Shown one piece after another: positions 9,067 to 17,532 of a stretch of DNA of 26,165 bases. Under the pieces are notes generated by a model. The model was not told the origin of the DNA, did no database searches, and was given only the letters and a program-made list of their open reading frames with translations. The DNA is from Chara braunii (taxonomy: Eukaryota > Streptophyta > Charophyceae > Charales > Characeae). Both the position numbers and the translations under genes were made by a program. Every line of letters begins with the position of its first letter. The first letter of the stretch is position 1. The stretch is from NCBI GenBank assembly GCA_003427395.1, contig BFEA01000008.1, positions 4,124,445 to 4,150,609 of the forward strand, in the 5' to 3' direction.

Positions 9067-9903
9067 CTACGGCCCTGTGGCCAGGAAAGCAATAGCGACA
9101 AGGAATGCAGCAATCCCCAGCAACCCAAGCAAAGCTGAAAATGTGGATGCAACAATCACCACCCCCCAAACAAGCACGGCCAGCAAAGACAGGCGCTGCC
9201 TGTTGTCGTCAACAAAGACGATCAAGAACACCGGCCAGCTGGATGACAGTCGATTCAAACCTTCCCCGGCCTTCCTGTCTGCACAGGGAGAGCGGTGCAC
9301 GGAACTCGGCACCGGTGCACCACTGACGGACGACCATCCGTTGAATCCCCGCGCACGTTGGCCCTGCCACTCTCGCAAGTGTTCGTCACGCCCTATGATG
9401 TGGCCGACATAACGTGAAACTGCACCCGCTATGTTGGCAACATCCGGTATCAAGCTCCGCCCTCCACCACAGACGAATGCAGGACAGATGACATTGAATA
9501 TTGGACCACCGATGTCCACCGCCACAGGGGCTGCCGCGTGCACGGAAGAGGGGCGAGTGATGGAGGCACAGGTTTCAGCAACACTGCTCAGAGTCTGCAA
9601 ACACCCAGCAGTGTATGGGACTGTTCCGCGGTCATCCAGCCTCCCGGCATGCACGTACTTGCCAGCGATGGCATGAGCGATTCCGCATGCCGACATCCAC
9701 GCTGCAGGACGACGATGGAGTTGACGGAAGATGTGCATGGAATCCGGTGGGCAATGCGCCAACGACGACAGAGGCATGACCGGCCGCAAGTGATGGCGAT
9801 GAATATGTGCTCGCACGTAGACGACCGCCACAAAAACGTGCAGGGACAGCGATTGACGGACATTTGCTGGCTGACGACAGCAATGGCATGCAGCCCCCTG
9901 CAT
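9067..9903 (-). CDS. Unrecognised 278-aa ORF with hydrophobic C-terminus
   Basis: This is the longest uninterrupted reading frame in the window, ATG at 9903 and stop at 9067, immediately upstream on the same strand as the Myb/SANT-like relic. I do not recognise the family. The N-terminus is Cys/His-rich. The middle has a regular-looking segment (IGGPIFNVI, CGGGRSLIPDVANIAG, then an REW motif) about residues 135-190. The last 40 residues (about 239-278) are strongly hydrophobic and rich in Ala, Leu, Val and Gly (LLAVLVWGVVIVAS, LLGIAAFLVAIAFL), enough for one or two membrane spans. It may be part of the same transposon-borne unit as its neighbour, or a chance ORF in GC-rich DNA, since overlapping frames are also open. 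No splice signals were confirmed. Confidence 0.35.
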   Translation of the reverse strand: MQGAACHCCRQPANVRQSLSLHVFVAVVYVRAHIHRHHLRPVMPLSSLAHCPPDSMHIFRQLHRRPAAWMSACGIAHAIAGKYVHAGRLDDRGTVPYTAGCLQTLSSVAETCASITRPSSVHAAAPVAVDIGGPIFNVICPAFVCGGGRSLIPDVANIAGAVSRYVGHIIGRDEHLREWQGQRARGFNGWSSVSGAPVPSSVHRSPCADRKAGEGLNRLSSSWPVFLIVFVDDNRQRLSLLAVLVWGVVIVASTFSALLGLLGIAAFLVAIAFLATGP

Positions 9904-10257
9904 TGGGGTACCGGTGCCCTTTCAAATTCAAATTTTGAAATGGCCGATTGGTTCCCGCCCGATTTTTGTCCGTAATGAAAGCCGCAATGGGATGGATGCC
10001 CCCGGGCCCGGTACCGCCAAGCGACAATTCGCTCCAGGGTCACATGTTCCACCGAAGTCGGACAATGCACGGACGGACAATCCGTGGTCCCTCCACCGGA
10101 CCTGGTTTTGGAAAAGTTCAAGACGGCTCCGGGGGCCGACCTCGGATTTCGGCACAAATTTCGGGCGCCGTGATTTCCTCCATTCGTCATTTTCCAGACC
10201 GCTCGCGGACGATATGAACACGTCCACAGGCGATCTTCGAGGTCACGAAATGCGGGC
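9904..10257. other. Unassigned GC-balanced DNA upstream of the 278-aa ORF
   Basis: Several overlapping ORFs are open on both strands because stop codons are rare here. None shows a domain I know. A short mirror word, TTCAAATTCAAATTTTGAA, lies at 9921-9939. No promoter element can be assigned with confidence. Confidence 0.4.
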
Positions 10258-10390
10258 TGTGGGGTCCCGGAATACGGTTTTTGGAAGACATTTCGGCCTT
10301 AAAGTTTCCATAATCTTTTCCGCGAGGTGTGGGGTCCCGGAAACACTTCTGTGGCAAACTTTTTCCTCTCCGCATTCCTGTGGGGTCCGA
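10258..10390. repeat. Dispersed TGTGGGGTCC motif, three copies
   Basis: TGTGGGGTCCCGGAA occurs near 10258 and 10328, and the shorter TGTGGGGTCCGA near 10379. Spacing is irregular (about 70 and 51 bp), so this is a degenerate short repeat and not a clean tandem array. Confidence 0.7.
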
Positions 10391-10399
10391 CCCTTAGTC

Positions 10400-10481
10400 A
10401 TTACAAACGAGGAATAGAAGACATAATTTTGCAAATGGTAATTACAAACGAGGAATAGAAGACATAATTTTGCAAATGGTA
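10400..10481. repeat. Perfect 41-bp tandem duplication
   Basis: Two adjacent identical 41-bp units (10400-10440 and 10441-10481) begin ATTACAAACGAGGAATAGAA. There are no differences, which implies a very recent event or an assembly artefact. Confidence 0.96.
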
Positions 10482-11093
10482 ATGTACCGGATGCTGAACC
10501 TGGTCAGACTCTGTAGCAGGTGCAGGTCACCACCAGAGGGATCTCACGATGATAAGGCTAGGATCTCTCTGACCGGAAAAAGGGTTCACCTGTGGGAGTT
10601 GTAGAAGAATGTCTACCCCTAGCGCTTGGAGTACCCGTACAACAGGGCTCATCCGACCACGGGGAGGTGAGGACCTGCTTAGGCCTGATGCCTATAACCA
10701 CTCTCTGGTCAGGTCACTAGAAAGGGTGATTATCCTGGGTGGTAAAAACACTAAGGTAGGACCATGGGAGTAGGGATGTGCCGGGGACAGTAATGATGAG
10801 TAAGGTTGGGAGGGGGTCTCATAGGGGGGCTGAAAAGAAAACCATCTGGATGATCAACTGGCCAACTACTGAAGGGACTGTCATATGCCTGGTGGCTAGC
10901 CTCTACAACAACCTGGACCTTGGAAAAAAAAAGAAAAGAAAAAGGAGCCGTCTGCGAAGTCAGGATTCCTTCACCATCCACAGGATAGCGGCTTCACATA
11001 AGATGTTTCTTAGGAAAATTGAATGAGAACTAGAAAAAAAAAAAAGAAAAAAAAAAAAAGAAAAGAAAAGGGAAAAAAGGCAACAGACCCTTA
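10482..11093. other. Unassigned DNA ending in A-rich tracts
   Basis: No ORF with recognisable domains. An A-rich run at 10923-10943 and a longer one at 11032-11083 could be poly(A) tails of plus-strand retroposons, so 10490-10923 may be a retroposon body. I could not match it to another copy in the window, and no convincing pol III A/B-box pair was found. Confidence 0.4.
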
Positions 11094-11210
11094 ACTTTTT
11101 TAATTTTATTTTATGAAAAAGAAGTATATCATATCATCATAGGCTGGGAAACGGGCCCAGCCTAAACTTTATGTGCCACTTTGAAATTCGATCTGAGATT
11201 CAAGGAACAA
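11094..11210 (-). mobile_element. Minus-strand retroposon tail, copy I
   Basis: On the minus strand the sequence reads through an AT-rich lead-in to the perfect hairpin GCTGGG-CCCGTTT-CCCAGC (11143-11161) and then a degraded A-rich tail (T-rich on the plus strand, 11094-11112). The element is 5'-truncated to about 100 bp. Confidence 0.65.
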
Positions 11211-11371
11211 TGAAGGGCCTCACATAAGATCTGATTCAAAGGAGGAAAAAAAAAAATTAAAAGAAATCTCATTCACAAGCATAAGCAGGGAAAGTAGTGG
11301 TAGGTAAGTAGTGAAGGAGAACTGAAAGAATTTGAAAGATGATGAAAAATTTGAGAGAAAAAAATAGCCTA

Positions 11372-11375
<4 letters not shown>

Positions 11376-11402
<27 letters not shown>
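11376..11402. repeat. A-tract
   Basis: About 27 consecutive A on the plus strand. The upstream sequence (11211-11375) is A-rich and not recognisable as an element body. Confidence 0.85.
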
Positions 11403-11403
<1 letters not shown>

Positions 11404-11654
11404 ACCGGGGGAAAAAAATCCGAAAAAGAGAAAATGAAAAATGGAAGTCACAGTAACTGTCGTGGAATGGTTGGTGGATGTGCAAGGAGCTAGTACGCAC
11501 ACAAGCTGAAGGCATCAATAATGTTGAAGTTGGGACATAATTTTTTTTGTCTTGTATTTTCTTGGGAAGACAACATAATTCCACTAGCACGGCACTTGTC
11601 ACTGATTCAGAAGTGCACTTGAATTCAAAATCAGTCCAGAATGAAATTAACAAA

Positions 11655-11673
11655 AAATAAATAAATAAATAAA
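11655..11673. repeat. (AAAT)n microsatellite
   Basis: About four to five AAAT units, immediately upstream of the poly(A)-tailed element at 11676-11790. Confidence 0.85.
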
Positions 11674-11675
11674 CC

Positions 11676-11790
11676 ACTCCAGAGCTAGGCTAACAGCCAG
11701 GTCGCCCGCGTCACCCTATTTTCCCGGCCGGCCCGGACGTGCAAGGACCAGGGAGGGTCCCAGCCAAAAAAAAAAAAGAAAAAAAAAAAA
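11676..11790 (+). mobile_element. Short GC-rich poly(A)-tailed element, copy J1
   Basis: The sequence CAGAGCTAGGCTA, a CCCGGCCGG core and a GGACC/GGGTCC foldback precede an A-rich tail (11766-11790). An inverted relative occupies 12670-12760, sharing GAGCTAGGCTA and CCCGGCCGG in the same order. Two copies with A-rich tails suggest a second small retroposon family, unrelated to the hairpin family except for layout. Confidence 0.55.
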
Positions 11791-11796
11791 GGGAAA

Positions 11797-12403
<607 letters not shown>

Positions 12404-12559
12404 CTCAAAAAAAAATAAAAAAAGTCCAAAAAAACACTATGTTATGCAGAAAAGTAAACTGAACAACTTTTGCCTCAGGGTCACATCGAAATTCTTTCTC
12501 TGCCCCTGATACAGTTCAGGTATAGTCGTGGTGTGAGCTTTGCTTGGCGAAGAGCCTTG

Positions 12560-12636
12560 CTCAGCTCAGTACTGCGGCGACTTTTTGTAAGGGACGCCGG
12601 GCCAGTTTCCCGGCTTTGGCATTAATAAACAGTGAC

Positions 12637-12669
<33 letters not shown>
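12560..12669 (+). mobile_element. Plus-strand retroposon tail, copy D
   Basis: A short body carries the variant hairpin GCCGGG-CCAGTTT-CCCGGC (12596-12614) followed by a 29-A tail (12641-12669). Stem position 3 is C-G where other copies have T-A, a compensatory change. The element is severely 5'-truncated. Confidence 0.7.
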
Positions 12670-12760
12670 CATTTTTAATTTTTTATATTTTTTTTAATGT
12701 TTTTTGGCCCGGCCGGGCAAGTGGACCCGGGCCACTCTGGTAGCCTAGCTCCAGAGATCA
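12670..12760 (-). mobile_element. Short GC-rich poly(A)-tailed element, copy J2
   Basis: This is the inverted relative of the element at 11676-11790. Its T-rich plus-strand end (12671-12706) directly abuts the A-tail of copy D, so the two elements lie tail to tail. Confidence 0.5.
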
Positions 12761-12874
12761 AAGGCCACCTTGCCCCAGTTGGGGATATTGGCGTACGGTG
12801 GCCGCAAGTTGAGAAGCACGTGTTGCATAGCGGAAATGGAGGCAAATTAAAATTTAGAGTTAAGTAAATAAGCT

Positions 12875-13120
12875 GTCAGTGGGCACGAAGAACGGCTGAC
12901 CCATGCCCCTCCTAGAAGCTTAGGAGAAAATAGAATACTGTCACCGGGGCAAAAAAAGGGGTGAGCAATGGCCCCCCTAGAAGGGCAAATTCAAAAAGGT
13001 GACTGGGGGGGAAAGAAGGGGTGAGATGTTCCCCCAGAGGGACGAATTAATAACGGTCACTGGGCCAAAACTAGGGGTGACCTATGCTTCTAGAAACCCT
13101 GTGGGTCAGTAAGTGGCTGG
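12875..13120. repeat. Degenerate ~58-bp minisatellite, four units plus a partial
   Basis: Units start at 12875, 12940, 12999, 13056 and (partial) about 13105. Each begins with G-T-C/G-A-C/G-T/C-GG, has a GGGGTGA-like word about 20 bp in (except unit 1, which is more diverged) and a CCCCC/CTAGAA segment after it. Unit lengths are about 65, 59, 57 and 49 bp. Confidence 0.75.
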
Positions 13121-13329
13121 TGGTGAACAAGATTCTCTCTACAACTACTAGAAGCCTAGAAAAAAGAAAAGCCCTGCGCGTCAAAAAAATACGAAGCAGC
13201 GCGGGCCTTCTTTGGGTTGGCAGTGCCAGCCATTGTCCTCCCGTAGGCTGACCCCTGAAACTTGCGGCTCCATGGACGGCGGATCCAACTTGAAGACAAA
13301 TGGCTGAGAAACGTACGGGTGTCCTAAAA

Positions 13330-13383
13330 GTAACTGGTCAAGTTCTTTTTTTTTTTTTTTTTTTTTTTGTAACTGGTCAAGTT
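13330..13383 (-). mobile_element. Poly(A)-only retroinsertion flanked by a 15-bp target duplication
   Basis: GTAACTGGTCAAGTT occurs exactly at 13330-13344 and again at 13369-13383. Between them are one C and 23 T. On the minus strand this is a poly(A) tail with no element body between perfect target-site duplications, as left by target-primed reverse transcription that stopped almost at once. Confidence 0.85.
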
Positions 13384-13461
13384 GAATCTGTCTGCTCAGC
13401 AAAACTTTTGCTTCTCATCTCAGCAGCTGGCTTGATACCTTCTCCTCTTTTTTTTTTTGGC

Positions 13462-13818
13462 TTAAACCACCATTACTTTCTAAAGCTGTGCCCTTTAAAC
13501 CACCAGTGATTGGCCCAGCTATGGGCCGCGGAAAAAAATAGAGTAGAAACGTTTCTAGTTGGATGAATTTGGGCGCTCCTGTAGCGCTACGCGACTTTAG
13601 GAAGTACTGGGGGGTTAACAGGCTCAATGATCTGTACAATTCGATATGGGACGCTGGGCCCGGTTCCCAGCACGTGTTGCTCCCCACGAATAGACTGGAG
13701 CATTTGTTTTTAAAAAAAAAAAAGAAAAAAAGGAAACGTACGGTCCACTACAGGAGCGCACACATTCTACTCTGTTCTTTTCCACGGCGGATAGCTGGGC
13801 CAAGTACTGGTGGTTGAC
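13462..13818. mobile_element. Nested cluster of TTAA-flanked MITE copies
   Basis: A MITE left end at 13462-13494 (TTAA then ACCACCA) is followed by an inverted shorter copy (13495-13619, TTAA + ACCACCAGT at the left, ACTGGGGGG + TTAA at the right). Then comes retroposon B (13620-13737), then a plus-orientation right half (13738-13818) ending ACTGGTGGT. The pieces are homologous to the complete copy at 13896-14057. The simplest reading is one MITE disrupted by a second MITE and then by a retroposon. The exact breakpoint near 13585 is ambiguous because the middle and the end of the element resemble each other. Confidence 0.7.
13620..13737 (+). mobile_element. Plus-strand retroposon tail, copy B
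   Basis: Nearly identical to the tail of copy A over 13626-13705 (for example TCAATGATCTGTACAATT). It contains the same hairpin GCTGGGCCCGGTTCCCAGC (13653-13671) and an A-rich tail at 13712-13731. The element is 5'-truncated, and its insertion sits inside the MITE cluster. Confidence 0.85.
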
Positions 13819-13895
13819 ACTTCAAAGTTCATTTCATTTAGAAATTTGGGGCTGGCTTGATATCTATGCATGCAGTTGTTCCTCAGTCAGTCTGC

Positions 13896-14057
13896 TTAAA
13901 CCACCAGTGATTCCTAAAGTCGTGCCCGCTAACGCTACGCAATTTTAGGAAACGTACGGGGCCAGTACAGGAGCGCCCAAATTAATCCAACTAGAAACGT
14001 TTCTACTCTTTTTTTTTTTTCCGCGACCTATAGCTGGGCCAAGTACTGGTGGTTTAA
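13896..14057. mobile_element. Complete 162-bp MITE with TTAA target sites
   Basis: TTAA (13896-13899) is followed by the inverted repeat ACCACCAGT. The right end is ACTGGTGGT (14045-14053) followed by TTAA (14054-14057). The TTAA on both sides and the short perfect 9-bp TIR suggest piggyBac-like target choice, but the internal sequence is non-coding and the superfamily is inferred only from the target site. A palindromic core, GAAACGTTTC, lies in the middle. Confidence 0.75.
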
Positions 14058-14314
14058 ACCTCCAGGACATTTCCCTGCTATGAAATAGAATTTGCAGCAT
14101 GCAAGCTGCTGTGACCTGTGGGGCATCTTTTCCCAGGACATCTGCATGGATGTCCAGCGAAACGGTGCCCGGGCTGCCCGGGTACTTCCAGAGAGTTGCG
14201 TCAGCACACGCGGCGGAGAGACTTCGATTTTCTACCTGGGAATGGTTTAAGCATTTAAGTGAGTTAGGGTCAGATCCCAGCGGCAAAGAGCCTCAGGATT
14301 CGATTTGGAAGATG
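14058..14314. other. Unassigned DNA with small hairpins
   Basis: Short inverted repeats are visible: GCAGC-ATGCAA-GCTGC near 14095, GGACAT/ATGTCC near 14137, and CCCGGG twice near 14170. No ORF here is credible. Confidence 0.5.
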
Positions 14315-14401
14315 TGTCTGAATCTGGACGTGTCCCACACCGAGGTGCAGAAAAGTAGATCAATCACACTTTTTCCACAAACGCGTCCATATTCAGACAC
14401 T
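14315..14401. mobile_element. Hairpin (MITE-like) element H1
   Basis: GTCTGAATCTGGACGTG at the left pairs with the complement of CGCGTCCATATTCAGAC at the right. The ends contain GTGTCTGAAT-type inverted repeats. Related in sequence to 14537-14627. Confidence 0.6.
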
Positions 14402-14536
14402 GACCTCTATCCTCTTTGCCAGTGGGTTCTCTCTCTTAGTCGAGCTAAAGATGGAAGTTCAAGTTCTCTGTTCAACTACCACTTGTTGATACCATACTCA
14501 GGGAGAGATCACACTTGCAAGGAGAGTGGCTTGAAG

Positions 14537-14627
14537 ACCTGAATCTGGACATGTTTGTGGAGATGTGCAGATCCTTGCCATCACTCTGCTTTTCTGCATC
14601 TCAACATAAAACAGATCCACATTCAGG
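14537..14627. mobile_element. Hairpin (MITE-like) element H2
   Basis: CCTGAATCTGGACATGTTTG at the left pairs with the complement of ACAGATCCACATTCAGG at the right. The interior CTTTTCTGCATCTC matches the complement of GAGGTGCAGAAAAG in H1, so H1 and H2 are inverted relatives. Confidence 0.6.
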
Positions 14628-14766
14628 CACTTAGCCCAACTTTGTTTTCTAGTGTGATCTGGCCCTCATTAATATGACAAAGGGGATATTACCCCCCTTC
14701 TTTCTTTTTTGGGTTAACTAGGGCGCAGTCACAAAAGCAGTTTTTCTAAATGCATTTCAAACTGCG

Positions 14767-14935
14767 TTTTTTTTTTCTTTTTTTTTCTTAATATGACATC
14801 CATGACAGACAACTACCCGTCAGCCTCTAAGAGCGCCTGGTGGGTTGGAGTCTGCACGGTTTGATGGCTCCAAATCTATTGGTGGGGAACTGCACCTGTT
14901 GGAAAGCGGGTCCAACGTCCCAACCACAAATTGTA
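14767..14935 (-). mobile_element. Minus-strand retroposon tail, copy H
   Basis: On the minus strand: hairpin GTTGGA-CCCGCTT-TCCAAC (14898-14916), the CCCCACCAATAGAT word shared with LINE 3' UTRs, then an A-rich tail (T-rich on plus, 14767-14787). Stem pair 2 is U-A here and C-G elsewhere, a compensatory change. Confidence 0.75.
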
Positions 14936-15041
14936 GTATCCTTAGGTTCCAAAATCATTGTTGACCCACAGACCTCTCACCCATGAGGGTGCCAGATAAT
15001 CAAATTACAACCTACTCTCTAAGTCCTGTACTGCCACACCT

Positions 15042-15042
<1 letters not shown>

Positions 15043-15086
<44 letters not shown>

Positions 15087-15990
15087 GAACAAAGCTCCAA
15101 TCTATTCGTGGGGAGCAGCACATGCTGGGAACCGGGCCCAGTGTCCCATATGGAAATTTACATGGAATTTTGAAAATTTGAGATACCGGGGCCATTACCC
15201 GGCTTTGACCAAGAAAAACTTGAGCCACTTAGAGAGTTACTGTGACGAAATTCAGAAATAGGAAAAAATCAAATCAGAAAACGACTCAACCCCCCCCCCT
15301 CAATCCTCTTTACCTCACTCCGGCAAGACTTACTACAGCAGAGCCACCATCTCCGCCGCTGCTATACCCTATTTCCATCCTACGAGCTAGCCCGCTCACA
15401 AGTAGGACGCTTGATATCCCACCATCTACTTCTCCCACTCACCTCTTTTTTGGGAAACAGAAACATATGCACAATTCAGAAAGAGACTCAGACACCACCA
15501 CTCAAACCCCTGTACCCGACTCCAGCAAGCCTTACTGCAGCAGAGCCACCATCTCCGCTGCTGCTGTACCGTATTCCCATCCTACCAGCTACTAGCCCTC
15601 TCACTAGTAGGACGCGTGATATCCCACCATCTCCTTCTCCCTCTTTTTTAAAGATACCGGGGCCATTACCCGGCTTTACCCGGCTTCGGCTGAGAATCAA
15701 TCTGAGAACTATTGAAGAAACTACCGTGGTGGTCCTACAAATGCTCAAACCCCTCGAAATCTCTAACTAATCCCTCCAAGGCTCTCCAACACTGTCTTAC
15801 TCCCTGCCGAGCTCTTCCAGGCCTCACGCTCCCACATCGTGCAGGGTTACAGGGCCACACAACTCACCCCAGCTCCGGCCAGCGTCGTCCCAGCAGCAAC
15901 CCTTGGTTGTCCCGTGGGATGCCCAGTGATTCCCCAGATCTCTCTACCAGGCCTCACGCTCCTGCTTCAGCAGGTTACAGGGCAACACCC
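15043..15990 (-). mobile_element. Non-coding poly(A)-tailed retroposon, expanded copy C
   Basis: Reading the minus strand, the head (15985-15680) matches the head of copy A, including its internal duplication: GCGTGAGGCCTGG occurs twice. A junction with CCGGGTAATGGCCCCGG follows, then about 470 bp not present in copy A (15185-15650), then the same junction word again. Next comes the shared tail with hairpin (15124-15142, one A-C mismatch at the base) and a 43-A tail (15043-15085 as T). The insert holds two direct repeats. The element is thus an enlarged relative of copy A in inverted orientation about 14 kb away. Confidence 0.75.
15288..15645. repeat. Direct duplication, 202-bp offset, inside retroposon C
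   Basis: CAGAGCCACCATCTCCG occurs at 15339 and 15541, each followed by alignable sequence through TAGGACGC-TGATATCCCACCATCT. Units are about 150 bp of clear similarity with small indels. Confidence 0.88.
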
Positions 15991-15999
15991 CAGCACCGG

Positions 16000-17061
16000 C
16001 CAGCGTCGTTCTGGCATCGGACAACCGCAAGTCACTGAGTATAACAGCATCGAAAACCACCGAAGACGAGTTGCTAGGAGTCCCTAGAGCCCTAAAACAT
16101 TCTTAAGACCACCAAGGGGAGTAACACACAAAAAAAGGAAAGCAAAAAATCCAAACTGGAACCACCGACTTGCAGCCTTCCACTCAACTTTTGAGGAAAA
16201 CCAAAGGCCTCGTAATCAGTCCTCGATCCTACACACGGCTCGTCTCATACCCTCCTATGCTAGGTTTACAGGATGCCACCATGCCCCGGTACCGACCAGC
16301 CTAGCATAGACGATTGTGACGCGCAACCTCACGCCCTGCGCTGTTTTTCGTTCGGAGTGCCAAAGGTGCAGAAAGGGGCCCCGGAGAAACAGCAAGATGG
16401 GGTGTGCCAAGGACTTTTGGAAAATTGAGTGTGGGGACACAGACGGAACTAAAATCCCCCGTGTTGGTCTTATGAAGTGAGAGATCTGGTTGGCGGCGAC
16501 GCGGGTTTTGAGGCGACGCACTCGCGGGATATGTGACGCGAGGAAGTTTGAATTCAATCCAGAAAATATTGTCGGACCTCCCACCGAGTCACGACTCGTC
16601 GTTTGGAGTGGAAGGGAGCGGGCACGTGTTTAGTATCCCGCTTTCGCACTAGCTCCCGACGTCACACATTGCACAACTCTGAATCCGACGTGGACGGTCT
16701 TAATCGTGTGGCCCTTTCCTTGTGCTCATCCTCATTTTGTTCTCGGTAGTGGAACCCCTTCGATTGGTAGTGGTCGAATCGTTGGCAATCCCTACACAAG
16801 GTATTAGGCCAATGGGGCGCTACTGCCGACCACGGGATGACGATCAACTCGTTAAATGGTAATAGCGACGGGTACGGCGGAAAATGCGTATCAACGATGA
16901 CAAACCCAGAACACCGATTTTCGGGAGGGAAGTAGTATTGCGGCTATTGTCCACCGATCTTTGCGACTGCTTCTCGTATGTCTCACTCACAGATTCACGT
17001 CCTGTCCTCGTTATACGGGAAGGGGCGGAATGGGGCTACGGGAGGCTAGCGCCTAGTCGCG
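16000..17061. other. Unassigned, apparently non-repetitive DNA
   Basis: No element ends, poly(A) tails or recognisable domains are visible. The longest frames are 109 codons (16255-16584, minus) and 73 codons (16884-17105, plus), both unremarkable. It could hold regulatory or unique intergenic sequence. Confidence 0.45.
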
Positions 17062-17532
17062 TTGAGCCCGTTAGTCCACATGGCAAACAATCAAGGATAT
17101 TTTAACCGTTCATCTCATGCATGCAATCTTAGCAATCTAATCACAAAGGCCAGAAAGGAGAAACATAGGGTTCGGAGAAAGAAAAACTCATGTGCGGCGA
17201 GACGCGGACGCCATTTCGTGCTCAGATCGTGTGTGGCGAAATGGCAATCGCATATGTACTCGCAACACTTCTTCGATAATCACAAATCAAAACATTCTCG
17301 CATTTCCAAATCCCAACTTCGTTGCCCCTGCCATCGACTCGTCCTAATCAAGATGGCATCCACCGTTAACAAGACAAACCCCGAGATCTGGGGACTACCC
17401 TGGAAACTAATGGAAGAGTTCCGGAAGAGAGCATTCCAATCACACGGCCATCAAACTCATTCCATCATGCACCAAATATGGACTTATTATCTAGAATCAT
17501 TCACATCACGGAAGAAGAGGAAGGAGGAATGA
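17062..17532 (+). CDS. Unrecognised basic 156-aa ORF
   Basis: An open frame from ATG at 17062 to a stop at 17532 encodes a Lys/Arg/His-rich product with clusters such as KARKEKHRVRRKK (about residues 29-41) and SRKKRKEE at the C-terminus. No known domain is recognised. The N-terminal third is low-complexity basic, and the middle (about residues 95-150) has a more ordinary mix with several Trp. It could be a fragment of a retroelement gag-like or nuclear protein, or chance. No promoter or splice evidence supports it. Confidence 0.18.
   Translation: MSPLVHMANNQGYFNRSSHACNLSNLITKARKEKHRVRRKKNSCAARRGRHFVLRSCVAKWQSHMYSQHFFDNHKSKHSRISKSQLRCPCHRLVLIKMASTVNKTNPEIWGLPWKLMEEFRKRAFQSHGHQTHSIMHQIWTYYLESFTSRKKRKEE

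Noticed and set aside
10490-10760. Possible tRNA-derived SINE head
   Set aside because: No cloverleaf and no convincing A-box/B-box pair at proper spacing were found, and no second copy occurs in the window.
12875-13120. CRISPR-like array
   Set aside because: Units vary in length, are contiguous without spacers and are degenerate. It is a minisatellite in eukaryotic DNA.
14099-14542. 147-codon plus-strand ORF
   Set aside because: It runs across the first hairpin element and ends just inside the second. No domain was recognised, so it is probably open by chance.
16662-16847. Possible zinc knuckle on the minus strand (CRDCQRF...)
   Set aside because: The spacing does not complete a CCHC motif, and no gag or other retroelement domain lies nearby.
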